A stretch of DNA of 64,000 nucleotides from Cellulomonas taurus (GTDB lineage Bacteria; Actinomycetota; Actinomycetes; Actinomycetales; Cellulomonadaceae): assembly GCF_012931845.1 (NCBI RefSeq), contig NZ_CP051884.1:1426001-1490000 (forward strand), written 5' to 3'. Below are positions 1-6,561 of this stretch, piece after piece (position 1 is the stretch's first letter; each line of letters begins with the position of its first letter). The notes below the pieces were generated by a model, which worked only from the letters and a program-made list of their open reading frames with translations, was not told where the DNA came from and did not search any database. A program made the translations under genes and the position numbers.

Positions 1-793
1 AGCACACCTCGGTCACCCAGTGCTCGGGATCGGGGTCCTGGGTCGGGCCGACCCGGTAGATGTTGAACATCGGTCCGGCATGCAGGTCGTGCTCGGCCAG
101 ATAGCCCCCGATCACGGCGGTCGCCTCGGACATCCGCTCGTAGGAGCCGCGCAGGGTGGTGGTGACGATCCGGCGCTCCGGCACGGCGACCGCTCCGGGG
201 GTGTCGGCGGGCACCTGCACCCACACCTCCACGTCGGCGTTCTCCGGCTGGTAGTCGGGATCGTGGAAAGTGGCACCGAACCGCGCGTCCGGGCGCAGGT
301 ATGGGCCCGCCTGCGCCATCAACCGCTGCCACAGCGACCCCTCGTCGGAGTAATGCGGGATGGTGTCGCGCAGGGACAGCACGGTGATCGCGGGCAGGGT
401 CGTCTCGGTGACCGTCAGGGTGGGCTGGGTGGGCTGGCTGGGCATAACTTCCTCGATCCTCAGTCGGTCGAGTGCCGCGAGCCGGTGGTCCAGCTCGCTC
501 CGCTCCGTCAGCAGCCGTCTGCGCTGCTCGGACACCAGGGCGGCGACACTCGCCGGATCACGCCGCACCGCCAGCACCCGGGCGATGTCCGCCACGCCGA
601 AGCCCGCGTCGCGCAGCCCGGTCACCAGGCGCGCGTCGGCGAGCTGCTCGGGCCGGTAGAACCGGTACCCCGTCCACTCGTCGACCTCGGCCGGCACCAG
701 GACGTCGTGCTCCGCGTAGTGCCGGAGCATCCGCACGCTGATGAAGCTCAGACGGGAGAACAACCCGATCCGCAGCAGTCCGTCGTGATCCAT
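1..793 (-). CDS. MerR-family regulator with GyrI-like effector domain (C-terminus cut by window edge)
   Basis: Ligand-responsive transcription activator of the MerR/BmrR/TipA type. From the ATG at 793 the first ~75 residues form a winged HTH (VRMLRHYAEHDVL, then GYRFYRPEQL). An Arg/Glu-rich helical linker follows (~85-115), then from ~125 an effector-binding domain of the GyrI/AraC-E type (PERRIVTTTLRGSYERM; FNIYRVGPTQDP). 264 residues are visible and the frame is open at base 1; by family length few residues should be missing. The gene follows the membrane-protein gene 827-1360 by 33 bp on the same strand. Its start sits 6 nt after a possible -10 in a promoter with a 19-bp spacer, the geometry MerR proteins act on, so autoregulation is likely. 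The ligand is not predictable. Confidence 0.88.
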   Translation of the reverse strand, partial: MDHDGLLRIGLFSRLSFISVRMLRHYAEHDVLVPAEVDEWTGYRFYRPEQLADARLVTGLRDAGFGVADIARVLAVRRDPASVAALVSEQRRRLLTERSELDHRLAALDRLRIEEVMPSQPTQPTLTVTETTLPAITVLSLRDTIPHYSDEGSLWQRLMAQAGPYLRPDARFGATFHDPDYQPENADVEVWVQVPADTPGAVAVPERRIVTTTLRGSYERMSEATAVIGGYLAEHDLHAGPMFNIYRVGPTQDPDPEHWVTEVC

Positions 794-799
794 GCCCGC

Positions 800-830
800 A
801 GGTCACACCCTCACATCGTGGCAGGGTCAA
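800..830 (-). promoter_or_regulatory. MerR-type promoter with 19-bp spacer
   Basis: On the minus strand TTGACC (830-825), exactly 19 bp, then TGACCT (805-800), followed 6 nt later by the merR ATG. The spacer carries an imperfect dyad (ACCCTGCCAC / GTGAGGGTG). Over-long 19-20 bp spacers are what MerR-family activators remodel. The -35 overlaps the stop codon of the upstream gene (827-829). The -10 is a weak match. Confidence 0.5.
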
Positions 831-1360
831 ACGACCGCGCCGTCACCCTCGTCCCGGTCGGGGTCGCGCCGGTGCGGCATCCGCCAGAACAGGATCGCCA
901 GCCCGGCCAGGAACACCAGCCCGGACGCCTGCATCAGCGCCGCCGGTGCGCTCTTCCAGCCGATCACGACCACCAGCCAGAAGATCGGCATCCCGCCGAC
1001 CGCCAGCCAGGCCACGGTCAGCAGCGGGTCGCCGCCGAACACCGGGGGAGCGGGCGGCGGGACGAAGTGCTCGGCCTCGTCCACCTCGCGCTCGGCCGCG
1101 TCGAACTGCTCGGTCGCGTCCCACGCCCGGCCATCGCTCTGCGCAGGTCGCACGACGCGTCGGTCGGAGACCCAGGGCGCGACGGGGTAGGTTACGGCGG
1201 GACCGGGTGCGGCATCGCCGTCGTCGGTCGTGGTTCCGGACGGCTCGGTGGTGTCCTGCAGATCGGCGACGATCGCGGCCCACTGCTCGTCCGTGACCGG
1301 TGCGTCGGAACGGCCCTCGTCGTCGCGGGGGGCGTCGTCGGCGGAGCGGTCGGGTGCCAT
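827..1360 (-). CDS. Small two-helix membrane protein, unknown function
   Basis: A 177-residue protein that I do not recognise. The N-terminal ~100 residues are acidic, rich in Asp/Glu/Pro and probably disordered. Two hydrophobic segments follow near the C-terminus, one around LLTVAWLAVGGMPIFWLVVV and one around ASGLVFLAGLAILFW, then a charged tail (RMPHRRDPDRDEGD). That predicts a hairpin membrane protein with a long cytosolic N-tail. The ATG at 1360 is chosen because TAGAGT lies 7 nt upstream, a leaderless arrangement. The gene is divergent from plsC (63 bp apart) and upstream of merR on the same strand. Confidence 0.72.
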   Translation of the reverse strand: MAPDRSADDAPRDDEGRSDAPVTDEQWAAIVADLQDTTEPSGTTTDDGDAAPGPAVTYPVAPWVSDRRVVRPAQSDGRAWDATEQFDAAEREVDEAEHFVPPPAPPVFGGDPLLTVAWLAVGGMPIFWLVVVIGWKSAPAALMQASGLVFLAGLAILFWRMPHRRDPDRDEGDGAVV

Positions 1361-1367
1361 GTGTCCC

Positions 1368-1373
1368 ACTCTA
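1368..1373 (-). promoter_or_regulatory. -10 element (TAGAGT) of a leaderless promoter
   Basis: TAGAGT on the minus strand ends 7 nt before the ATG at 1360, so transcription would begin at or next to the start codon. Confidence 0.5.
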
Positions 1374-1423
1374 GGTGGGGGCTGGTCGCCACTGTCCCGC
1401 AGTCCAGGTCGAGAGGTGTCAGG

Positions 1424-2212
1424 TTGTTCTACTGGTTGATGAAGCGGGTGCTCATCGGCCCGCTGCTGCACCTGCTGTTCCGCCCCTGGGTGCGCGGAGC
1501 GGAGCACGTCCCGAGCAGCGGTGGCGCGATCCTGGCCAGCAATCACCTCGCGGTGGTCGACTCCTTCTTCCTGCCGCTGGTGCTGGACCGGGAGATCGTG
1601 TTCATCGGCAAGAACGAGTACTTCACCGGTCGGGGACTCAAGGGCCGCCTGACCGCGGGCTTCATGCGCGGCGTGGGCACCATCCCCGTCGACCGTTCCG
1701 GCGGCAAGGCATCCGAGGCGGCGCTGCGCACCGGTCTGAAGCGACTGGAGCACGGCGACCTGTTCGGGATCTACCCCGAGGGCACCCGCAGCCCCGACGG
1801 CCGGCTCTACCGCGGCAAGACCGGGGTGGCCCGCCTCGCCCTGGAGTCCGGCGCGCCGGTGATCCCGGTGGCGATGATCGACACCGACAAGGCGCAGCCG
1901 CTGGGCCAGCGCCTGCCCCGCCCGCGCCGGATCGGTGTGGTGATCGGCGAGCCGCTCGACTTCAGCCGCTACAAGGGCATGGAGAACGACCGCTTCATCC
2001 TGCGCTCGGTCACCGACGAGATCATGTACGCGCTGATGAGCATCTCCGGCCAGGAGTACGTGGACATCTACGCCGCGACCCAGAAGGCCCGGATCGCCAC
2101 CGGTCACCCGCAGGCGGAGGCCCCCACCGGTGCCACGCTCGCCCCGGGTGGTCGCGAGGTGCCCGATGTCCAGGTACCGGTCCCGCCGGAAGAGGACCAG
2201 CCCGCTCAGTAG
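1424..2212 (+). CDS. plsC: 1-acyl-sn-glycerol-3-phosphate acyltransferase
   Basis: Transfers a fatty acyl group to lysophosphatidic acid in phospholipid synthesis at the cytoplasmic membrane. Family blocks are all visible: SNHLAVVDSFFLP (catalytic H-x4-D, here HLAVVD), the GVGTIPVDR block, YPEGTRSPDG, and PVIPVAM. The start is TTG at 1424 (FYWLMKRVL), because GAGAGG lies 8 nt upstream and homologues begin at this aromatic segment; ATG 1439 is the alternative. The protein is 262 residues, normal length, with a Pro-rich tail (VPVPPEEDQPAQ). It is followed 104 bp later by the phosphofructokinase gene on the same strand. In mycobacteria plsC also sits close to aroG and pknL. Confidence 0.93.
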   Translation: MFYWLMKRVLIGPLLHLLFRPWVRGAEHVPSSGGAILASNHLAVVDSFFLPLVLDREIVFIGKNEYFTGRGLKGRLTAGFMRGVGTIPVDRSGGKASEAALRTGLKRLEHGDLFGIYPEGTRSPDGRLYRGKTGVARLALESGAPVIPVAMIDTDKAQPLGQRLPRPRRIGVVIGEPLDFSRYKGMENDRFILRSVTDEIMYALMSISGQEYVDIYAATQKARIATGHPQAEAPTGATLAPGGREVPDVQVPVPPEEDQPAQ

Positions 2213-2316
2213 GATGAGCGCCGGGGACCTCGGTCCCGGATTCGATCCCGCCCGATGCCCTTCAGTGGCCCCGGGCAGAACGCCCAGCTGTGCAGTTCCA
2301 ACGAGAGGTGTGTCTC

Positions 2317-3537
2317 ATGTCGGTTCGTCGCGTCGCGCTCCTGACCGCGGGTGGCTTCGCTCCGTGCCTGTCCTCGGCGGTCGGTGGCTTGATCGAGCGG
2401 TACACCGAGATCGCTCCCGAGATCGAGATCATCGCCTACGAGCACGGCTACTACGGGCTGCTCAAGGGTCAGAAGATCGTGGTGACCGACGCCGTCCGGG
2501 AGAAGGCCGGCCTGCTGCACCGCTTCGGTGGCTCGCCGATCGGCAACTCGCGCGTGAAGCTCACCAACCAGGCCGACTGCGTCAAGCGCGGTCTGGTCGC
2601 CGAGGGTGAGGACCCGCTGCAGGTGGCCGCCGAGCAGCTGAAGGCGGACGGCGTGGACGTCCTGCACACCATCGGTGGCGACGACACCAACACCACCGCC
2701 GCCGACCTGGCCGCCTACCTGGCCGAGAACGACTACGACCTGACCGTCGTCGGTCTGCCGAAGACCATCGACAACGACGTCATCCCGATCAAGCAGTCGC
2801 TGGGTGCCTGGACCGCCGCCGAGGAGGCCGCCGGTTTCGCGGCGAACATCATCGGCGAGCACCGCTCCGGCCCGCGCATGCTGATCGTGCACGAGGTCAT
2901 GGGCCGGCACTGCGGGTGGCTCACCGCCGCCGCCGCGGTCGAGTACCGCAAGTGGCTGGACCAGCAGGAGTGGCTGCCGGAGATCGGCCTGTCCCGTGAG
3001 CGCTGGGACATCCACGCCGTGTTCGTGCCCGAGGCGAAGATCGACATCGATGCCGAGGCCGCGCGCCTGCGCACCATCATGGACGAGCAGGGCAACGTCA
3101 ACATCTTCCTCTCCGAGGGTGCCGGCATGCACGAGATCGTCGAGCAGCTCGAGGCCTCCGGCCAGGAGGTCGGCCGTGACGCCTTCGGTCACGTCAAGCT
3201 GGACACGATCAACCCGGGTCAGTGGTTCGCGAAGCAGTTCGCGGAGAAGCTGGGTGCCGAGAAGGTCATGGTCCAGAAGTCGGGCTACTACTCCCGAGCG
3301 GCCGCGGCCAACGCCGAGGACCTGCGCCTGATCAAGTCGATGACCGACCTCGCCGTCGAGTGCGCCCTCAAGGGTGAGCCCGGCGTGATCGGCCACGACG
3401 AGGAGGACGGCGACCGGCTCAAGGCGATCGCCTTCCCGCGGATCGCCGGTGGCAAGCCCTTCGACATCAGCCAGCCGTGGTTCGGCGCGATGCTGTCGGA
3501 GATCGGCCAGCCGCTGGTGCCCGCGAGCCACTCGTGA
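2317..3537 (+). CDS. pfp: Pyrophosphate-dependent 6-phosphofructokinase
   Basis: Interconverts fructose 6-phosphate and fructose 1,6-bisphosphate. Two signatures point to PPi rather than ATP as phosphoryl donor: IGGDDTNT around residues 119-126, with Asp123 where ATP enzymes have Gly (GGDGS), and GLPKTIDND with Lys149 where ATP enzymes have Gly (GTIDND). Asp151/Asp153 of TIDND are the catalytic pair. Other blocks are MGRHCGWL and the sugar-phosphate-binding SEGAGMHE region. The protein has 406 residues, typical of actinobacterial PPi-PFK. The start is ATG 2317 with GAGAGG eight bases upstream. Its last codons overlap the DAHP synthase start by 4 nt, so the two are translationally coupled. Such enzymes can run in both directions. 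Confidence 0.92.
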   Translation: MSVRRVALLTAGGFAPCLSSAVGGLIERYTEIAPEIEIIAYEHGYYGLLKGQKIVVTDAVREKAGLLHRFGGSPIGNSRVKLTNQADCVKRGLVAEGEDPLQVAAEQLKADGVDVLHTIGGDDTNTTAADLAAYLAENDYDLTVVGLPKTIDNDVIPIKQSLGAWTAAEEAAGFAANIIGEHRSGPRMLIVHEVMGRHCGWLTAAAAVEYRKWLDQQEWLPEIGLSRERWDIHAVFVPEAKIDIDAEAARLRTIMDEQGNVNIFLSEGAGMHEIVEQLEASGQEVGRDAFGHVKLDTINPGQWFAKQFAEKLGAEKVMVQKSGYYSRAAAANAEDLRLIKSMTDLAVECALKGEPGVIGHDEEDGDRLKAIAFPRIAGGKPFDISQPWFGAMLSEIGQPLVPASHS

Positions 3538-4886
3538 GCGTGGAGCCGGACCCGCAGGTGCTCTCGGGTCTGGACGCCTGGCGTTCGCTGGACGCCGCGC
3601 AGCAGCCCGCCTGGCCGGACGCGCAGGCCCTGAACCGGGTCACCGACCGGCTGGCGGCGCTGCCGCCCCTGGTGTTCGCGGGCGAGGCCGACGCGCTGCG
3701 TGCCCAGCTCGCGGCCGCCGGTCGGGGCGAGGCGTTCCTGCTCCAGGGCGGGGACTGCGCGGAGACCTTCGCGGAGGCCACCGCCGACAACATCCGCGGC
3801 AAGATCATGACCATCCTCCAGATGGCCGTGATCCTGACCTACGGCGCCAGCCTGCCGGTGATCAAGATGGGCCGGATGGCGGGCCAGTACGCCAAGCCGC
3901 GCTCGTCCAACGAGCAGACCCGCGACGGTGTCACGCTCCCGGCGTTCCGGGGCGACATCATCAACGGCTTCGAGTTCACCGAGGAGTCCCGCACCCCGGA
4001 CCCGCAGCGGCTGCTCGAGGCGTACCACACGTCCTCGGCGACGTTGAACCTGATCCGCGCGTTCACCACCGGCGGCTTCGCGTCGCTGCTGCGGGTACAC
4101 GAGTGGAACCGGGGCTTCATGGCGAACCCGGCCTACTCCCGGTACGAGGAGATCGCGGGGGAGATCGACCGCGCGATCCGGTTCATGGCCGCGTGCGGCG
4201 CCGACTTCGACGCCCTGCGCACCGTGGACTTCTACTCCTCGCACGAGGGGCTGCTGCTGGACTATGAGCGGCCGCTGACCCGGATCGACTCCCGGACCGG
4301 GCTGCCCTACGACTGCTCGGCCCACTTCCTGTGGATCGGGGAGCGCACCCGGCAGCTGTCCGGTGCGCACGTGGACTACTTCGCCCGGGTGCAGAACCCG
4401 CTCGGCGTGAAGCTGGGCCCGACCACGACGGCGGATGACGCGCTGGCGCTGATCGACCGGCTGAACCCGAGCGGCGAACCCGGCCGGATCACCTTCATCA
4501 CCCGGATGGGGGCCGCGCGGATCCGCGACGTGCTGCCCGGCCTGGTGGAGAAGGTCACCGCCGACGGCCGCCCGGTCACCTGGGTGTGCGACCCGATGCA
4601 CGGCAACACCATCACGGCGTCCAGCGGATACAAGACCCGCCGGTTCTCCGACGTGATGGACGAGGTGACCGGCTTCTTCGACGTGCACCACGGCCTGGGC
4701 ACCGTCCCGGGCGGACTGCACATGGAGCTGACCGGCGACGACGTCACCGAGGTGCTGGGTGGCGCGGAGGAGATCGACGACGAGGGTCTGGCGCGACGCT
4801 ACGAGACCCTGGTCGACCCGCGGCTGAACCACCAGCAGTCGCTGGAGCTGGCGTTCCAGGTCGCGGAGCTGCTGCGGCGGCACTGA
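3534..4886 (+). CDS. aroG: Class II 3-deoxy-7-phosphoheptulonate (DAHP) synthase
   Basis: Condenses phosphoenolpyruvate with erythrose 4-phosphate, the first step of the shikimate pathway. It is a class II (plant/mycobacterial) enzyme: LLQGGDCAETF with the metal-binding Cys, VIKMGRMAGQYAKPRS, SAHFLWIGERTRQL, NPLGVKLGP, VTWVCDPMHGNT, and GLGTVPGGLHMELTGDDVTE. It is 450 residues from the GTG at 3534, which overlaps the upstream stop as GTGA; a second GTG at 3540 is possible. A long terminator follows directly. In mycobacteria the homologue lies beside pknL, whereas here the PTS module intervenes. Coupling to PPi-PFK may reflect supply of sugar-phosphate precursors, but that is inference. Confidence 0.95.
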   Translation: MSVEPDPQVLSGLDAWRSLDAAQQPAWPDAQALNRVTDRLAALPPLVFAGEADALRAQLAAAGRGEAFLLQGGDCAETFAEATADNIRGKIMTILQMAVILTYGASLPVIKMGRMAGQYAKPRSSNEQTRDGVTLPAFRGDIINGFEFTEESRTPDPQRLLEAYHTSSATLNLIRAFTTGGFASLLRVHEWNRGFMANPAYSRYEEIAGEIDRAIRFMAACGADFDALRTVDFYSSHEGLLLDYERPLTRIDSRTGLPYDCSAHFLWIGERTRQLSGAHVDYFARVQNPLGVKLGPTTTADDALALIDRLNPSGEPGRITFITRMGAARIRDVLPGLVEKVTADGRPVTWVCDPMHGNTITASSGYKTRRFSDVMDEVTGFFDVHHGLGTVPGGLHMELTGDDVTEVLGGAEEIDDEGLARRYETLVDPRLNHQQSLELAFQVAELLRRH

Positions 4887-4894
4887 GCCCGGAC

Positions 4895-4932
4895 ACGAAG
4901 GGGCCGGATCCGCTTGGATCCGGCCCCTTCGT
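4895..4932 (+). terminator. Terminator hairpin after aroG
   Basis: A perfect 17-bp inverted repeat, ACGAAGGGGCCGGATCC, with a GCTT loop, starts 8 nt after the aroG stop. No T-run follows, as is common in actinobacteria. Confidence 0.85.
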
Positions 4933-5080
4933 GCGCGTCGCGGCCCGAACGTCGGCCCCCGAGTCGGCCGTTGGCGTCCCCGTGCCCGGCCGGCGCACCC
5001 TGCGGTCGGCATCGTGCGCTCCAGGGCGGGCGCTCCGGCTCGCGATCGGCTCTTCATTCCCCGGGCGGTCGGTCCTCGCC
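4933..5080. other. Gene-free stretch before the tandem repeat
   Basis: No credible coding frame. It contains scattered degenerate pieces of the downstream repeat (GTCGGC followed by GCGC-type runs near 4955, 5003 and 5068) but no hairpin or promoter I can support. Confidence 0.5.
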
Positions 5081-5250
5081 GAGGTCGGCGCTTCGCGCCC
5101 GAGGTCGGCACTTCGCGCCCGAGGTCGGCACTTCGCGCCCCAGGTCGGCACTTCGCGCCCCAGGTCGGCACTTCGCGCCCCAGGTCGACACTTCGCGCCC
5201 CAGGTCGACACTTCGCCGCGCCTGCGGCGGCGTCAACTGCCGACCTCGGC
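5081..5250 (+). repeat. Seven tandem 20-bp repeats plus one inverted copy
   Basis: Seven head-to-tail units of exactly 20 bp run from 5081 to 5220 (consensus SAGGTCGRCACTTCGCGCCC). They differ at the first base (G then C), at position 8 (G to A in the last two units), and at the end of the seventh. An inverted core, CAACTGCCGACCTCGGC, lies at 5234-5250 and could fold back on the array. There are no spacers, so this is not CRISPR. The same unit recurs in reverse orientation at 57031-57130. It lies between aroG and the convergent PTS genes. Confidence 0.9.
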
Positions 5251-5323
5251 TCCGGCAGGCGGGGCGGCACAGAGGCGGCACGGGGGCGGCACGGGGCGTG
5301 GCCGCGGGGCCGCGGGGCGGGGG

Positions 5324-5572
5324 TCAGGCGTCGAGCAACTCTCGGACCGCGCGGCTGACCGGCATCGCGCGAGCACCCAGCGCCACCTGGAACTGTCCGC
5401 CCTGCACGAGCACCACGGCGACCTCGTCCAGCGCCGTCAGCGCCTCGTCGTCGCGGGCGTCCCAGTCGCGCAGCACCAGCCGCAGTCGGCTCCAGCACGC
5501 CGTCACGTCGGTGACGTTCTCCGGGCCGCCGACCAGGGCCAGCACCGTCGCTGCCAGGGCGTGATCGTCCAT
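5324..5572 (-). CDS. Stand-alone PTS EIIB domain (glucose/glucoside family)
   Basis: An 82-residue protein made only of a glucose-family EIIB domain. It starts DDHALAATVLALVGG, has the phosphorylation-site motif VTDVTACWSRLRL (Cys33) and ends at the usual strand (VVLVQGGQFQVALG), matching the EIIB part of the permease at 8550-6562. No membrane or EIIA part is attached. It is the last gene of the minus-strand series EIIBCA, antiterminator, EIIB, 19 nt after bglG. It may complete a split transporter elsewhere, or relay phosphate to or from the antiterminator; both are inference. The start is ATG 5572. Confidence 0.85.
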   Translation of the reverse strand: MDDHALAATVLALVGGPENVTDVTACWSRLRLVLRDWDARDDEALTALDEVAVVLVQGGQFQVALGARAMPVSRAVRELLDA

Positions 5573-5591
5573 CAGGGGACTCCGTGGGGGA

Positions 5592-6431
5592 TCAGGACAT
5601 CGCGCCGGTGAGCCGGGCGATGTGCAGGGTGAGGTAGAGCATCTCATCCCCGCTGATCTGCCAGCCGAACCGCTCGGTCAGCAGGTCGCGGACCGCCTCG
5701 GCGCTGGCGTAGGCCTTCGGGTGCTGGCGGCGGACGGTGTCGGTCAGCACGCCCTGCTGGTCCTCCAGCATGACGCCGCGCTGCTGGCGCACCACCAGGT
5801 AGCGCAGGTGGGTGATGAACCGGGCGACGTCCAGCGACTCCTCGTCCAGCGCCAGGCCCAGCTGTTCGCGCAGGATGCCGAGCACGGCGCCGAAGACCTC
5901 GGTCATCTCCACCGTGCGACTCAGGTCGTTCGCGCCGAACTGTGCGTTTACGAAGTGCAGCGCGAGCGGGACCGCCTCCAGCGCCGGCAGCTCGACCCCG
6001 GTGCGGTCCTTGATCAGCGCCAGCGCCTCCCGGGCGAAGGCGACCTCGCGCGGGTAGAGGTGGGTCACCTCCCACTGCAGGGGGTAGCTGATCGTCAGCC
6101 CCTCCTCGGCGCGCTGCAGGGCGAAGACGATGTGGTCGGCCAGCGGGATGATGACGTGGGAGTCGATCTGGGTGCCGAGCTGTCGGCGGGCCAGGTCGAC
6201 GATCTCCTGGGTGAGGTCGATCCGCTCGGCGGGGATCTCCTCCACCAGGGCGGCGATCCGTTCCGGTGTGGTCGAACCACCGGGCACGAAGGTGCGCTCC
6301 ACCGCGTCCGGACGCACGTCGTCGCCCGGTTTGGCCTGGAAGCCGAGGCCCTTGCCCATCAGCACGAACTCCTGGCCGTGATCGTCCGCGGCCAGCAGCA
6401 CGTTGTTGTTGAAGACCTTGGTGACCTGCAC
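5592..6431 (-). CDS. licT: BglG/LicT-family transcriptional antiterminator
   Basis: RNA-binding antiterminator that, when active, binds a RAT hairpin in nascent mRNA and prevents formation of an overlapping terminator. The N-terminal CAT domain (MQVTKVFNNNVLL; ~1-55) binds RNA. Two PRD domains follow, with regulatory histidines at 100 and 159 (PRD1) and 208 and 270 (PRD2), almost the same numbering as LicT of Bacillus (100, 159, 207, 269). These are phosphorylated by HPr and the EII. Full family length, 279 residues. Two matching RATs occur in this window, before the EIIBCA gene and before ptsH, so it probably controls both. It lies downstream of the permease, separated by a hairpin. Confidence 0.93.
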   Translation of the reverse strand: MQVTKVFNNNVLLAADDHGQEFVLMGKGLGFQAKPGDDVRPDAVERTFVPGGSTTPERIAALVEEIPAERIDLTQEIVDLARRQLGTQIDSHVIIPLADHIVFALQRAEEGLTISYPLQWEVTHLYPREVAFAREALALIKDRTGVELPALEAVPLALHFVNAQFGANDLSRTVEMTEVFGAVLGILREQLGLALDEESLDVARFITHLRYLVVRQQRGVMLEDQQGVLTDTVRRQHPKAYASAEAVRDLLTERFGWQISGDEMLYLTLHIARLTGAMS

Positions 6432-6453
6432 CTGCGCTCCGATTCATGGTGAG

Positions 6454-6492
6454 ACGCCGGTGCCCCGCGCACATGGCGCGGGACACCGGCGT
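6454..6492 (-). terminator. Hairpin between EIIBCA and bglG
   Basis: 17-bp arms (ACGCCGGTGCCCCGCGC and its complement with one mismatch) around a 5-nt loop, downstream of the permease stop on the minus strand. It probably lowers read-through into the antiterminator gene. Confidence 0.7.
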
Positions 6493-6561
6493 TCGGTGTG
6501 CGGAGTCCGGATCGTATCCGGCCCTGCTGTCGGTCCTATCAGACCGCGGGTCGGAAGGGAA

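Noticed and set aside
3535-3547. Frameshift joining the phosphofructokinase and DAHP synthase genes
   Set aside because: The GTGA overlap is a normal stop-start coupling; both proteins have complete ends of their families.
5081-5220. CRISPR-like array
   Set aside because: Units abut each other with a 20-bp period and no unique spacers, and no cas genes are nearby.
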